Source: Bradyrhizobium sp. CB2312 (lineage in GTDB: Bacteria > Pseudomonadota > Alphaproteobacteria > Rhizobiales > Xanthobacteraceae). Taken from it: DNA of 64,000 nt. The DNA lies in contig NZ_CP121668.1 in the NCBI RefSeq assembly GCF_029714425.1, positions 1,261,501-1,325,500 on the forward strand, written 5' to 3'. The notes beneath the pieces are model-generated. The model was given only the letters and a program-made list of their open reading frames with translations. It was not told the DNA's origin and did no database searches. Position numbers and translations under genes: made by a program. Shown piece after piece: positions 1-9,010 of this stretch. Position 1 is the stretch's first letter. The number at the start of each line of letters is the position of its first letter.

Positions 1-421
1 GGCGAGAACCCGTTCGAGCTTGGCCGCGAGGAGGCGATTTAGCCTTCGCGCTGGCCGACGTCGCCGAGCGCGGCGCGGCCCTCTTCGCTGGCGGCTTGGC
101 CGGCATCGTCGCCACGAAATCGAGCGCGCGCTTCACCCAGATTTTGAGCCCGGCATCGGTGCGCGTGCCCTCATCAGAGACCCTCACGAACCCCGTCATG
201 ATGCGCCCGCGCATTTCCATTGGGCTCGTGTGCGGCTCCTTCAGCATCCGCGCATGCGCCTCTGGGCCGACGCGAAACAGCATGCCGCCGCGGCCGCTGA
301 TGGTGCAGCACATCACGTTGTCCACCATGAAACAAAGCCCGCCCATCATCTTTTCCGCGACGTGGCGTTGGCGCGCCAGCAACTTGCGAACCCGCGCGGC
401 GGTGCCTTCGTCGTAGGCCAT
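1..421 (-). CDS. TfoX/Sxy N-terminal domain protein (3' end outside window)
   Basis: The reading frame opens with ATG at 421 on the minus strand and stays open to the window edge, giving at least 140 residues. The first 105 or so match the TfoX N-terminal domain: an MAYDEG start, an EKMMGGLCFMVDN strand pair, a glycine-rich GRGGMLFRVG stretch and the MEMRGRIMTG segment. The tail is rich in Ala, Lys, Pro and Arg and looks disordered. In gammaproteobacteria TfoX/Sxy regulates competence, but stand-alone N-domain proteins in rhizobia have no settled role. It is divergent from the decarboxylase gene with 143 bp between starts. The stop codon is not visible, so total length is unknown. Confidence 0.8.
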   Translation of the reverse strand, partial: MAYDEGTAARVRKLLARQRHVAEKMMGGLCFMVDNVMCCTISGRGGMLFRVGPEAHARMLKEPHTSPMEMRGRIMTGFVRVSDEGTRTDAGLKIWVKRALDFVATMPAKPPAKRAAPRSATSASAKAKSPPRGQARTGSR

Positions 422-564
422 GACGGTCCCTCCGGCTTCCGCCTATCCTTCCAGCTTCTCCTCGCGCGCGCAAGGCAGCCATGACAGCGCTTCCTTGCGC
501 GCCTGCCAAGACTTCGGCCATCATGCTTTCCGTCCTTGCGGCAACGTCCGCTCCTGGAGGAAAC

Positions 565-2226
565 ATGAAGAACAAGATCGCCGGCCGCTCCGCCTTTCTC
601 GCGCTGCTCAAGGACGAGGGCATCACGCATCTGTTCGGCAATCCCGGGACCACCGAGCTGCCGATCATGCATGCGCTGAAGGACCATCCTGACCTGACCT
701 ATGTGATGGCGATGCAGGAGAGCCTAGTGGTGGCGATCGCCGACGGTTACAGCCGCGCCTCGGGAAAACTCGTCGCCTGCAACGTTCATGTCGCGCCGGG
801 CCTCGGCAATGCGATGGGCTCGCTCTACAACGCCCAGTTCACGGGCACGCCGATGATCTTGACCGCGGGTCAGCAGGAGCAGGGCCACGGCCTGATGGAG
901 CCGGTGCTGTACGGTCCCTTGGTGCGCATGGCCGAGCCGCTGGTGAAATGGGCGGTCGAGGTGACGCGGCTGGAGGATTTGCCGCGCATCGTGCGCCGCG
1001 CCGCCAAGGTCGCGATGACGCCGCCGACCGGGCCGGTGTTCATCTCGCTGCCCGGCGACATTCTCAACAGCGAGGCGGGCATCGATCTCGGCCGCTCGAC
1101 CCGTATCGACGCGCGCACAAAGCCTTCGGACGAGGTGTTGAAGGCGTTCGCTGCGCGGCTGCTAAAGGCCGAGCGGCCCGCGATCGTCACGATGGACGAG
1201 GTGGTCAAGAGCGACGCGCTGAAGGAGGCAGCCGAACTCGCCGAGTTGCTCGGCGCCGCTGCCTACCAGTCCTCGACGCCCTATGGCGCGCACTTCCTGT
1301 CGGAGAGCCCGAGCTTCGTCGGCACGCTCGCGCGCGTGCAGAAAGTCGCACGCGATACGCTGGCGCCGCACGATCTGCTGGTCGCGCTCGGCGGCGATCC
1401 CCTGCGGATGTCGGTCTATAGCGAGGTCGATGCGCTGCCTGATGGGCTTGGCATCGTGCAGATCGGGCTCGTCGATTGGGAGATCGCCAAGAACTACGGC
1501 GCCGAGATCGCGCTGAAGGCGGACGTCAAGGAAACGCTGCGCGCACTGATCCCGGTGCTGAAGGAGATGGGCGGCGCGGCGCTCGCGAGGCGCGCCAGGG
1601 AGCATCTCGCTGAGCTCGCGCCGAAGAATTGGACCGCGCGCCGCGCCGCTTTGGTCGAGCAGATCGGCAAGAGCGCGAGCCGCAACCCCATCGATCCCGA
1701 TTATCTCGTGCTGCAAATGGTCGAGGCCATGCCCGACCATGCTATCCTGGTCGACGAAGGCCTCACCTCCAGCCGTCAGATCACCAATCTGCGTCCGCAT
1801 CGCGACCGCTATGGCTATCACGGCCTTGCCTCGGGCGGCATCGGCTGGGGCCTGCCGGCCTCGGTCGGCGCCAGCATCGCCAATCCGGATCGTCCCGTGG
1901 TGTGCTTCTCCGGCGACGGCAGCGCGATGTATTCGATCCAGTCGCTGTGGACGGCGGCGCATCACAAGCTGCCGCTCAACGTCGTCATCGCCAACAATGG
2001 CGGCTACCGCATCATCAAGCAGCGCCTGCTCGCCTTCCACGGCGATGACAATTTCGTCGGCATGGACTTTGTCGATCCGCCCGTTGATTTCGCCGGAGTG
2101 GCGAAGGCGCTCGGATGCGAGGCGATCAAGGTCAGCGATGTCAGCGAGCTGAAGGCGACGCTGGCGTCGGCGTTCAATCGGCCAGGGACGAAGCTGATCG
2201 AGGTGATGGTGGATGGGAAGGTGTAG
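565..2226 (+). CDS. Thiamine-diphosphate-dependent decarboxylase/acetolactate synthase-like protein
   Basis: A 553-residue ThDP enzyme with the usual three-domain order. The N-terminal PYR domain has GNPGTTELP at 25-33 and the cofactor-activating glutamate E52 in the MQESLVV motif. The middle domain follows, and the C-terminal PP domain has GDG at 450-452 and asparagines at 477-478, the Mg-ThDP binding motif. The wording of the N-terminal third is closest to benzoylformate decarboxylases rather than anabolic IlvB, so a 2-oxo-acid decarboxylase or carboligase is likely; the substrate cannot be read from the sequence. The ATG at 565 is chosen because GGAGGA lies just upstream. An earlier in-frame ATG at 481 lacks a ribosome-binding site and would add a non-conserved leader. 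Confidence 0.85.
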   Translation: MKNKIAGRSAFLALLKDEGITHLFGNPGTTELPIMHALKDHPDLTYVMAMQESLVVAIADGYSRASGKLVACNVHVAPGLGNAMGSLYNAQFTGTPMILTAGQQEQGHGLMEPVLYGPLVRMAEPLVKWAVEVTRLEDLPRIVRRAAKVAMTPPTGPVFISLPGDILNSEAGIDLGRSTRIDARTKPSDEVLKAFAARLLKAERPAIVTMDEVVKSDALKEAAELAELLGAAAYQSSTPYGAHFLSESPSFVGTLARVQKVARDTLAPHDLLVALGGDPLRMSVYSEVDALPDGLGIVQIGLVDWEIAKNYGAEIALKADVKETLRALIPVLKEMGGAALARRAREHLAELAPKNWTARRAALVEQIGKSASRNPIDPDYLVLQMVEAMPDHAILVDEGLTSSRQITNLRPHRDRYGYHGLASGGIGWGLPASVGASIANPDRPVVCFSGDGSAMYSIQSLWTAAHHKLPLNVVIANNGGYRIIKQRLLAFHGDDNFVGMDFVDPPVDFAGVAKALGCEAIKVSDVSELKATLASAFNRPGTKLIEVMVDGKV

Positions 2227-2246
2227 ACGGAGCACACTCCGCTCTG

Positions 2247-2390
2247 CTCCCTCCTCCCCTTGCGGGGGAGGGCGGGGGAGAGGGGTGGCCCGGGAGGCGG
2301 TGTTGCCGTCGTCGAGAATAGGTCGTGCGCTGCAGAGAGTCCCCGTGTGGCACCCCTCTCCCTAGCCCTCCCCCGCAAGGGGGGAGGGAA
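2247..2390. repeat. Paired extragenic palindromes (CCTCCCC-CTTGCGGGGGAGGG family)
   Basis: Two GC-rich arms of about 40 bp (2247-2287 and 2351-2390) are near-perfect reverse complements of each other, and each also contains its own short hairpin around a TTGC or GCAA loop. They fill the gap between the convergent decarboxylase and flavin monooxygenase genes. The same type recurs near 6501 and 58948. A role as bidirectional terminator or RNA-stabilising structure is inferred. Confidence 0.8.
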
Positions 2391-2448
2391 CGCAGCGGTG
2401 TTTGTCGATGCAGTGTGGCTGATCGCCTGAAGTAAGGACTGCTCGCAG

Positions 2449-3828
2449 CTACCCCTTCCTCCCCACCCGATACCCCGCCGCCGGATGCGGTGCGTCGAGC
2501 CGCGCGCGACCGCCGCCGAACAGCTTCTCCCGCAGCGTGCCTTTCGCATATTCGCTTTTGTACCGCCCGCGCTTGGTCAGCTCCGGCACCAGCATGTCGG
2601 CGATGTCCTCGAAATCACCGGGCGAGATCGCGAACGCAACGTTGAGGCCGTCGACATCGGTCTTCTCGAACCAATCCTCGATCTTGTCGGCGACGCTTTC
2701 GGGCGTGCCGACCACAACCGGGCCGGCGCCGCCGATGCCGACATGCTCGATGACGTCGCGCACGGTCCAGACGCGGTCCGGATCGCCGCGGGTGACGTTG
2801 TCGAGCGCGCTACGGCCGGCGTCGTTCTGCACGTGACGCACCTGCTGATCGAGCTCGTAGCCGGAGAAGTCGATGCCGGTCCATCCCGACATCAGGGCCA
2901 GCGCGCCTTCCGGATTGATGTGCGAGCGGTAGTCGGCATATTTCGCTGCGGCTTCGGCTTCGGTGTTGCCGAGGATGATCGTCATCATGTTGAACATCAG
3001 GATCTCCGCCGGATTGCGGCCGAGCGCGGCGGCCTCCTGGCGGATCGCGGAGACGCGCGGCGCGATGATCTTGGCCGACGGTCCCGACATGAACACGCAT
3101 TCGGCGTGCTTCGCCGCGAATTGCCGCCCGCGCGGCGAGGTGCCGGCCTGGTACAGCACGGGCGTGCGCTGCGGCGATGGCTCGCTGAGGTGGATGGTGT
3201 TGTTGATGCGGTAGTTCGCGCTCTCGTGGTTGATGCGATGGACCTTGCTGGGGTCCGTGAAGATGCCGCGCGCCCGGTCGCGCAGCACCGCGTCGTCCTC
3301 CCAGCTGCCTTCCCAGAGCTTGTAGACGACCTCCATGTATTCGTCGGCGATGTCGTAGCGGTCGTCGTGTCCGGCCTGCTTGTCCTTGCCGGCGCCGCGC
3401 GCGGCGCTGTCGAGATAGCCGGTGACGACGTTCCAGCCGATCCGTCCTTCGGTGAGATGATCGAGCGTCGACATCCGCCGCGCGAACGGGTAGGGCGGCT
3501 CGAACGAGAGATTGCTTGTGACGCCGAAGCCGAGATTCTTGGTCACCGCCGCCATCGCCGACAGCAGCAGCAGCGGCTCGTTCGACGGCGTCTGTGCTGC
3601 ATTGCGCAAGGCCGCGTCAGGGCTGTTGCCATAGACGTCATAGACGCCGAGCACGTCGGCCAGGAACAGCCCATCGAAACGGCCGCGTTCCAGCGTTTTG
3701 GCAAGGTCGATCCAGTAGGGCAGGCGGTTATACTCGGCGGTGCGGTCGCGCGGATGGGTCCACAGGCCCGGTGACTGGTGTGCGACGCAATTCATCGCAA
3801 AGGCATTGAGCCTGATCTCTTTGGCCAT
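2449..3828 (-). CDS. LLM-class flavin-dependent monooxygenase (NtaA/SnaA/DszA type)
   Basis: A 459-residue luciferase-like TIM-barrel protein. Family marks include the N-terminal strand followed by WTHPRDRTAEYN, the RRMSTLDHLTEGRIGWNVVTGY segment that lines the FMN pocket, and PVLYQAGTSPRGRQFAA. Proteins of this type use FMNH2 from a partner reductase to oxidise chelators, sulfur compounds or other small molecules. No reductase gene is adjacent, and the substrate is unknown. The start at 3828 is preferred over one 57 bases upstream because AGGGGA lies just before it and the mature sequence begins with MAKEIRLNAF. A second member of the family is encoded at 24668-26035. Confidence 0.88.
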   Translation of the reverse strand: MAKEIRLNAFAMNCVAHQSPGLWTHPRDRTAEYNRLPYWIDLAKTLERGRFDGLFLADVLGVYDVYGNSPDAALRNAAQTPSNEPLLLLSAMAAVTKNLGFGVTSNLSFEPPYPFARRMSTLDHLTEGRIGWNVVTGYLDSAARGAGKDKQAGHDDRYDIADEYMEVVYKLWEGSWEDDAVLRDRARGIFTDPSKVHRINHESANYRINNTIHLSEPSPQRTPVLYQAGTSPRGRQFAAKHAECVFMSGPSAKIIAPRVSAIRQEAAALGRNPAEILMFNMMTIILGNTEAEAAAKYADYRSHINPEGALALMSGWTGIDFSGYELDQQVRHVQNDAGRSALDNVTRGDPDRVWTVRDVIEHVGIGGAGPVVVGTPESVADKIEDWFEKTDVDGLNVAFAISPGDFEDIADMLVPELTKRGRYKSEYAKGTLREKLFGGGRARLDAPHPAAGYRVGRKG

Positions 3829-3963
3829 GCTGGTCCCCTGGCGCCCTGTACTGAGCGCTCTTCGAATGATAGACGTGCGCCCCAATCTCGCGACGTTCTT
3901 GCATATCGCTTGCCCTTGGCAAGGCCAAAATCAGCGGCGCTCCCGCCCCTGGCAAGCCAATCT

Positions 3964-4012
3964 CAAGCGAGCAAGAACGAAATCCCAAGAGAACTGCAAG
4001 AGAACTACAAGC
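3964..4012. repeat. Short phased CAAG direct repeats in divergent promoter region
   Basis: CAAG occurs at 3964, 3972, 3986, 3997 and 4008. CAAGAGAACT is exactly repeated at 3986-3995 and 3997-4006, an 11-bp period. The run lies between the divergent monooxygenase (start 3828) and M20 peptidase (start 4104) genes. The helical phasing would suit a regulator binding one face, but no regulator is identified. Confidence 0.4.
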
Positions 4013-4103
4013 GATCTATAAGAACTGCCCAAGTCCCCGCCACTTTCGAAGGACACCCTGTCTCGGATAGGGTCCTTCGTCGCAAAGCCTCGAAAAACAA
4101 GTC

Positions 4104-5489
4104 ATGACCAGAGCCGACGCCATCGCCCGCGCCCGTGAGGATTTCCAGTCCGGCGCTTTCCTCGCCGAGCTCGACCGCCGCGTCGCCTATCGGACCGAAA
4201 GCCAGAACCCGTCGCGCGGTGTGGAACTGCGCGCCTATCTGGAACAGGAGATGATGCCCTCCTTCGCCGCGCTCGACTTCACCAGCCGGATCGTCGAATC
4301 CCCGAGCGGCAAGGCGCCGTTCCTGTTCGCCGAGCATCAAGAGAGCGCGTCCGCGCCGACCGTGCTCGTCTACGGCCATGGTGACGTCGTCGACGGCATG
4401 GAAGGCGAGTGGCGCGACGGCCGCGATCCCTGGCGCACGACGGTTGCGGGCACGCGGCTCTACGGCCGCGGCACCGCCGACAACAAGGGCCAGCACAGCA
4501 TCAACATGGCCGCGCTCCGCGCGGTGCGCGAGGCCCGTGGCGGCAAGCTTGGCTTCAACGCCAAGTTCATCGTCGAGATGGGCGAGGAGATCGGCTCGCC
4601 TGATCTGGGCAAAGTCTGCGACCTCAACCGTGACGCGCTCAAGGCCGATTTGTTCATGGCCTCCGACGGGCCGCGGCTCTCCGCTGACCGTCCGACGCTG
4701 TTCCTGGGATGCCGCGGCGGCATCCGCATCCATCTCGACGTGAATTTGCGCGATGGCGGCCATCATTCCGGCAATTGGGGCGGCGTGCTCGCCAACCCCG
4801 CGACCATCCTGGTCAACGCCATCTCCACCTTGGTTGACGGCCATGGCCGCCTCCAGCTCGACGCGCTGAAGCCGCCGCGCCTCACCAACCAGATCCGCAG
4901 CTATCTTGCCGACGTGCAGGTGGTCCCGACCGCGGACGAGCCGGCACTGGCGGAGAACTGGGGTGAGGAGGGCCTGTCGGCGGCCGAGCGGCTCTATGCC
5001 TGGAATACGCTCGAAGTGCTGGCGATGTCCTCGGGCAATATCGAGAAGCCGGCCAACGCCATTCCCGGCCATGCCAATGCCGTGCTGCAACTGCGGTTCG
5101 TGGTCGGCACCAAGGTCGACGGCCTGATCGAGGCCATCCGCGCGCATCTGGTTCAGCACGGCTTTCCGATGGTCGAAGTGCGGGCGGCGCAGAGCTTTGC
5201 CGCCTCGCGCACCGATTTCGACAGCCCCTGGATCAAATGGGCGGCGGATTCGGTCCAAAACACCACCGGCAAGCCGCCGGCGGTGCTGCCGAATTTCGGC
5301 GGCTCGCTGCCCAACGACGTGTTTTCCGAGATTTTGGGACTGCCGACGATCTGGGTCCCGCACTCCTATCCCGGCTGCTCCCAGCATGCGCCCAACGAGC
5401 ACATCCTGCTGCCATTGACCGAGGAGGCCTTGACGGTGATGGCCGGGCTGTTCTGGGATCTCGGGGAGTTGCCGCAACCGTTAACCTGA
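4104..5489 (+). CDS. M20-family metallopeptidase (ArgE/DapE/dipeptidase group)
   Basis: A 461-residue zinc hydrolase with intact M20 metal-ligand motifs. These are H92-x-D94 (YGHGD), the bridging D126 in GTADNKG, the general base pair E161-E162 (GEEIGS), D188 (ASDGP) and the C-terminal histidine in the QHAPNEH segment. A lid/dimerisation domain is inserted roughly between residues 200 and 330. Family members hydrolyse peptides, acylated amino acids or carbamoylated amino acids. It precedes an amino-acid ABC transporter by 87 bp on the same strand, so delivery of free amino acids is a reasonable inference. No clear Shine-Dalgarno sequence is seen before this ATG. Confidence 0.88.
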   Translation: MTRADAIARAREDFQSGAFLAELDRRVAYRTESQNPSRGVELRAYLEQEMMPSFAALDFTSRIVESPSGKAPFLFAEHQESASAPTVLVYGHGDVVDGMEGEWRDGRDPWRTTVAGTRLYGRGTADNKGQHSINMAALRAVREARGGKLGFNAKFIVEMGEEIGSPDLGKVCDLNRDALKADLFMASDGPRLSADRPTLFLGCRGGIRIHLDVNLRDGGHHSGNWGGVLANPATILVNAISTLVDGHGRLQLDALKPPRLTNQIRSYLADVQVVPTADEPALAENWGEEGLSAAERLYAWNTLEVLAMSSGNIEKPANAIPGHANAVLQLRFVVGTKVDGLIEAIRAHLVQHGFPMVEVRAAQSFAASRTDFDSPWIKWAADSVQNTTGKPPAVLPNFGGSLPNDVFSEILGLPTIWVPHSYPGCSQHAPNEHILLPLTEEALTVMAGLFWDLGELPQPLT

Positions 5490-5522
5490 GCCTTCGGTCC
5501 AGCCAAAAGTCACATTCTATTC

Positions 5523-5538
5523 CGGCCCGTTTTGTGCT
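5523..5538 (+). promoter_or_regulatory. Possible sigma-54 promoter upstream of the binding-protein gene
   Basis: GG at 5524-5525 and GC at 5536-5537 are separated by exactly 10 bases, within CGGCCCG-TTTT-GTGC. This resembles the sigma-54 pattern TGGCACG-N4-TTGC with two mismatches. It lies 39 bp before the GTG of the transporter gene. Nitrogen control of amino-acid uptake would make sense, but the match is imperfect. Confidence 0.25.
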
Positions 5539-5576
5539 TGCATCCCGCCGCATCATCCTGAAAGGGGAAGAAAAAA

Positions 5577-6488
5577 GTGAAACATTTCCGTAGCATTGGG
5601 CTCGCGCTCGCCGCGACCTTCGCCGTCAGCCAGGCCGGGGCCCAGGAGCTGACCGGCACGCTGAAGAACATTAAGGACACCGGTGCCATCACGCTCGGCT
5701 TCCGTGACTCCTCGATCCCGTTCTCCTATCTCGACGACAACCAGAAGCCCGTCGGGTTCGCGATGGACATCTGCTACAAGATCGTCGATGCCGTGAAGAA
5801 GGAGCTCAATCTCGACAAGCTCGAGGTCAAGCTCAACCCCGTGACCTCGGCGACGCGTATCCCGCTGATGGCCAACGGCACCATCGACCTCGAATGCGGC
5901 TCGACCACCAACAACGCCGAGCGCCAGAAGCAGGTCGCCTTCACCAACACCCACTTCCTGACCGCCAGCCGCTACGTCTTCAAGAAGTCGAGCGGCCTGA
6001 AGTCGATCGACGACCTCAAGGGCAAGACGGTGGTCTCGACCGCCGGCACCACCAACATCAAGCAGCTGACCGAGGCCAACGTCGAGAAGAAGCTCGGCGC
6101 CAACATCATCCCGGCCAAGGACCACGCCGAAGCCTTCCTGATGGTCGAGACCGACCGCGCCGTCGCCTTCGTCATGGACGATATCCTGCTCGCCAGCCTC
6201 GTCGCCGGCTCGAAGGCGCCGGACGACTACGCCGTCTCCAAGGACGCGTTCTCCAAGCCCGAGCCCTACGGCATCATGCTGCGCAAGGATGACGCGCCGT
6301 TCAAGAAGGTGGTCGATGCGGCGACCGCTGCGCTCTACACCTCCGGCGAGGCCCAGAAGATCTACGACAAGTGGTTCACGGCCAAGATCCCGCCGAAGGG
6401 CCTGAACCTCAACACCCCGATCTCCTCCGAGCTGAAGAACGAGTTCGCCAAGCCTTCGGACTCGCCGAACCCGGACGATTACAAGTAA
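5577..6488 (+). CDS. gltI: Amino-acid ABC transporter periplasmic binding protein (GltI-like)
   Basis: A 303-residue family-3 solute-binding protein. A signal peptide of about 22 residues ends at AQAGA before QELTG. The mature part has the bilobed pattern: a first lobe beginning TLKNIKDTGAITLGFRDSSIPFSY, the LECGSTTNNAERQ motif of glutamate/aspartate binding proteins, and a second lobe with VVSTAGTTNIKQL. The start is GTG at 5577, with AAGGGGA nine bases upstream. It leads a transporter operon, but a 238-bp gap with hairpins separates it from the permease genes. That arrangement commonly gives more binding protein than permease. Glutamate/aspartate specificity is inferred from family likeness. 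Confidence 0.9.
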   Translation: MKHFRSIGLALAATFAVSQAGAQELTGTLKNIKDTGAITLGFRDSSIPFSYLDDNQKPVGFAMDICYKIVDAVKKELNLDKLEVKLNPVTSATRIPLMANGTIDLECGSTTNNAERQKQVAFTNTHFLTASRYVFKKSSGLKSIDDLKGKTVVSTAGTTNIKQLTEANVEKKLGANIIPAKDHAEAFLMVETDRAVAFVMDDILLASLVAGSKAPDDYAVSKDAFSKPEPYGIMLRKDDAPFKKVVDAATAALYTSGEAQKIYDKWFTAKIPPKGLNLNTPISSELKNEFAKPSDSPNPDDYK

Positions 6489-6500
6489 GATACCGTTTGC

Positions 6501-6637
6501 CTCTCCCCGCGTGCGGGGAGAGGCCGGAATTCGCGCGGAACGCGCGGATTCCGGGTGAGGGGGACTCTCCACGAGTCTAACTATCACCTTCCTCGCGGAG
6601 AACCCCCCTCACCCTCTCCCCGCAAGCGGAGAGAGGG
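6501..6637. repeat. Extragenic palindrome cluster inside the transporter operon
   Basis: The cluster opens with a CTCTCCCCGC-GTGCGGGGAGAG hairpin and ends with a CCCTCTCCCCGCAAGCG element. In between lies a GGAATTCGCG/CGCGGATTCC dyad. It belongs to the same family as 2247-2390. It sits between the binding-protein gene and the first permease gene, where it could protect the upstream mRNA 3' end or partly terminate transcription. Confidence 0.75.
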
Positions 6638-6726
6638 AAGACATGCCGGCCGTTCTGGAGGGAAGTGGCCGGACATTTGCATAGGCGCCGGGACATTTTT
6701 GACTGGCGCGTTCGCGCGGGGGACAC

Positions 6727-7458
6727 GTGAACTACAACTGGAACTGGGGAATCTTCTTCCAGCCGAACCCGATGGGGACCGGTACCTATCTCGACATGCT
6801 GCTGTCGGGACTGGTGCTGACCCTCGAAACCGCGGTGCTGGCCTGGATCATCGCGCTGATCACCGGCTCGATCGTCGGCGTCATGCGCACGCTGCCCTCG
6901 AAGGGCGCCTACTGGTTCGGCTTCTGCTACGTCGAATTCTTCCGGAACATGCCGCTGCTGGTGCAGCTGTTCCTGTGGTTCTTCGTGCTGCCGGAAATCC
7001 TGCCCAAGGCCGCGGGCCTCTGGCTGAAGCAATTGCCGAACGCGCCGTTCTGGACGGCGGCGATCGGCATTGGTCTGTTCATGTCGGCGCGCGTCGCCGT
7101 GCAGTTGCAGGCCGGCATCGGCTCGCTGCCGCGCGGGCAGAAGATGGCGGCGACCGCGCTGGGGCTGACCACCGTGCAGGGCTATCGCTACGTGCTGCTG
7201 CCGATGGCATTCCGCATCATCCTGCCGCCGCTGACCTCCGAGTTCCTCAACACCATCAAGAACACGGCGGTCGCGATCACCATCGGCCTGCTGGAGCTGA
7301 CCGGCCAGGCACGCTCGATGCAGGAATTCTCGTTCCAGGTGTTCGAGGCCTTCACCGCCGCGACCATCCTTTATCTCCTCGTCAACGCCGTCGTCGTGAC
7401 CGGAATGCGCTTCCTCGAGCGCTGGGTCGCGATCCCCGGCTACATCACGGGGAAATAA
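6727..7458 (+). CDS. gltJ: Amino-acid ABC transporter permease 1 (GltJ-like)
   Basis: A 243-residue inner-membrane permease of the HisM/HisQ polar amino-acid type, with about five hydrophobic spans. The cytoplasmic EAA loop is seen as LPRGQKMAATALGLTTVQGY followed by RYVLLPMAFR, where the ATPase docks. The first residues (MNYNWNWGIFFQ) are typical of GltJ. The GTG start at 6727 is preceded by a GGGGGACAC stretch. The stop is only 3 bp from the next permease gene, so the two are almost certainly co-translated as a heterodimeric pore. Confidence 0.92.
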   Translation: MNYNWNWGIFFQPNPMGTGTYLDMLLSGLVLTLETAVLAWIIALITGSIVGVMRTLPSKGAYWFGFCYVEFFRNMPLLVQLFLWFFVLPEILPKAAGLWLKQLPNAPFWTAAIGIGLFMSARVAVQLQAGIGSLPRGQKMAATALGLTTVQGYRYVLLPMAFRIILPPLTSEFLNTIKNTAVAITIGLLELTGQARSMQEFSFQVFEAFTAATILYLLVNAVVVTGMRFLERWVAIPGYITGK

Positions 7459-7461
7459 GCG

Positions 7462-8154
7462 ATGCTCGGCAATTTCGATTTCGACGTCATTCGCCGCGCG
7501 CTGCCCTATCTGTTCTACGAGGGCATGACCTTCACGCTGACGCTGACCGCGCTCGCCGCGTTCGGCGGCCTGGTGTTCGGCACGGCGCTCGCCCTGATGC
7601 GCCTGTCCGGCCTCAAGCTGCTCGGCCGCATCGCCGGCATCTATGTCGACTTCATGCGCTCGCTGCCGCTGGTGCTGGTGATCTTCTGGTTCTACTTCCT
7701 GGTGCCCTATATCGGGCAGTGGCTGACCGGCGCCTCGCGCCCGATCAGCGTCGGCGCGTTCGCGTCCTCGCTGATCACCTTCATCATGTTCGAGGCCGCA
7801 TACTTCTCCGAGATCATGCGCGCCGGCATCCAGTCGATCTCGCGCGGCCAGCCGGCCGCAGCCAGCGCGCTCGGGCTGACCTACGCCCAGACCATGCGCT
7901 ACGTCGTGCTGCCGCAGGCCTTCCGCAACATGCTGCCGGTCCTGATCACGCAGACCATCGTGCTGTTCCAGGACACCTCGCTGGTCTACGTCCTGTCGAT
8001 CACGGACTTCCTGGGCGCGGCGAGCAAGGTCGCGCAGCGCGACGGCCGTCTGGTCGAAATGTATCTGTTCGCAGCCGTCGTCTACTTCACCATCTCCTGT
8101 ATCGCGTCCTTCGGCGTCCGCCGCCTCCAGGCGCGTATCGCCATCATCCGCTAG
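7462..8154 (+). CDS. gltK: Amino-acid ABC transporter permease 2 (GltK-like)
   Basis: A 230-residue membrane protein, the second half of the pore. It has the His/Glu permease signature, with an EAA loop reading ISRGQPAAASALGLTYAQTM before RYVVLPQAFRNMLP, and hydrophobic spans throughout. It follows gltJ by 3 bp and precedes the ATPase gene by 12 bp. The first residues MLGNFDFDVIRRALPYLFYEGM match the periplasmic start of GltK proteins. Confidence 0.92.
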   Translation: MLGNFDFDVIRRALPYLFYEGMTFTLTLTALAAFGGLVFGTALALMRLSGLKLLGRIAGIYVDFMRSLPLVLVIFWFYFLVPYIGQWLTGASRPISVGAFASSLITFIMFEAAYFSEIMRAGIQSISRGQPAAASALGLTYAQTMRYVVLPQAFRNMLPVLITQTIVLFQDTSLVYVLSITDFLGAASKVAQRDGRLVEMYLFAAVVYFTISCIASFGVRRLQARIAIIR

Positions 8155-8166
8155 AGCGCATCGATC

Positions 8167-8898
8167 ATGATCGAAATCAGCCACGTCAACAAATGGTACA
8201 GCCCGACCTTCCAGGTGCTGACCGACTGCACCACCAATGTCACCAAGGGCGAGGTCGTCGTGGTCTGCGGCCCCTCGGGCTCGGGCAAGTCGACCCTGAT
8301 CAAATGCGTCAACGCGCTGGAGCCGTTCCAGAGCGGCGACATTTTGGTCGACGGCACCAAGGTGAACGATCCCAAGACCAATTTGCCGAAGCTGCGCTCG
8401 CGCGTCGGCATGGTGTTCCAGCACTTCGAATTGTTCCCGCACCTGAAGATCATCGACAATCTCTGCCTCTCGCAGGAGAAGGTGCTCGGCCGCTCGCACG
8501 ACAAGGCGGTGACGAAGGGCATGCAGCTCTTGGAGCGCGTCGGATTGAAGGAGCAGGCGCAGAAATTTCCGGCCCAGCTCTCCGGCGGCCAGCAGCAGCG
8601 CGTCGCCATCGCGCGTGCGCTTGCCATGGACCCGATCGTGATGCTGTTCGACGAGCCGACCTCGGCGCTCGACCCTGAAATGGTCAGCGAGGTGCTCGAC
8701 GTCATGGTCGACCTCGCCCGCGAAGGCATGACCATGATGGTCGTGACCCACGAAATGGGCTTTGCCCGCAAGGTCGCCAACCGCGTCATCTTCATGGACC
8801 GCGGCGAGATCGTCGAGGACGCTCCGAAGGACGACTTCTTCGGCAAGCCCCGCAGCGACCGCGCGCAGAAGTTCTTGTCGAAGATTCTGTCGCACTAG
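8167..8898 (+). CDS. gltL: Amino-acid ABC transporter ATP-binding protein (GltL-like)
   Basis: A 243-residue ABC ATPase with all motifs intact. Walker [10 protein letters not shown] is at 35-43, the Q-loop is in [11 protein letters not shown], the signature is LSGGQQQR, Walker B is [13 protein letters not shown], and the H-loop is VVTHEMGFA. The length is typical of polar amino-acid transporters. It powers import by the two permeases encoded upstream. It is the last transport gene; the aminotransferase that follows is separated by a repeat element. Confidence 0.94.
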   Translation: MIEISHVNKWYSPTFQVLTDCTTNVTKGEVVVVCGPSGSGKSTLIKCVNALEPFQSGDILVDGTKVNDPKTNLPKLRSRVGMVFQHFELFPHLKIIDNLCLSQEKVLGRSHDKAVTKGMQLLERVGLKEQAQKFPAQLSGGQQQRVAIARALAMDPIVMLFDEPTSALDPEMVSEVLDVMVDLAREGMTMMVVTHEMGFARKVANRVIFMDRGEIVEDAPKDDFFGKPRSDRAQKFLSKILSH

Positions 8899-8904
8899 CG
8901 CCGC

Positions 8905-9010
8905 CGTCATTCCGGGGCGCGATGCAGTCGCGAGCCCGGAATCCATTGGGCGGCAGTACGCGAGGTGAAATGGATTCCGGGTTCGTCGCTTCGCGCCGCC
9001 CCGGAATGAC
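8905..9010. repeat. Extragenic palindrome pair (GTCATTCCGG...CCGGAATGAC)
   Basis: The outer arms GTCATTCCGGGGCGCG and CGCCGCCCCGGAATGAC are inverted, with an inner inverted pair CCGGAATCCATT/AATGGATTCCGG. This is the two-hairpin repeat type seen also at 9962-10050 and 45579-45664. It fills the gltL-aminotransferase gap and may act as a terminator. Confidence 0.8.

Noticed and set aside
1162..2235. 357-codon open frame opposite the ThDP decarboxylase
   Set aside because: It is the complement of conserved ThDP motifs and has shadow-like composition.
2247..2390. Repeat cluster considered as a CRISPR array
   Set aside because: Only two inverted arms with no regular spacers and no cas genes; it belongs to a dispersed palindrome family.
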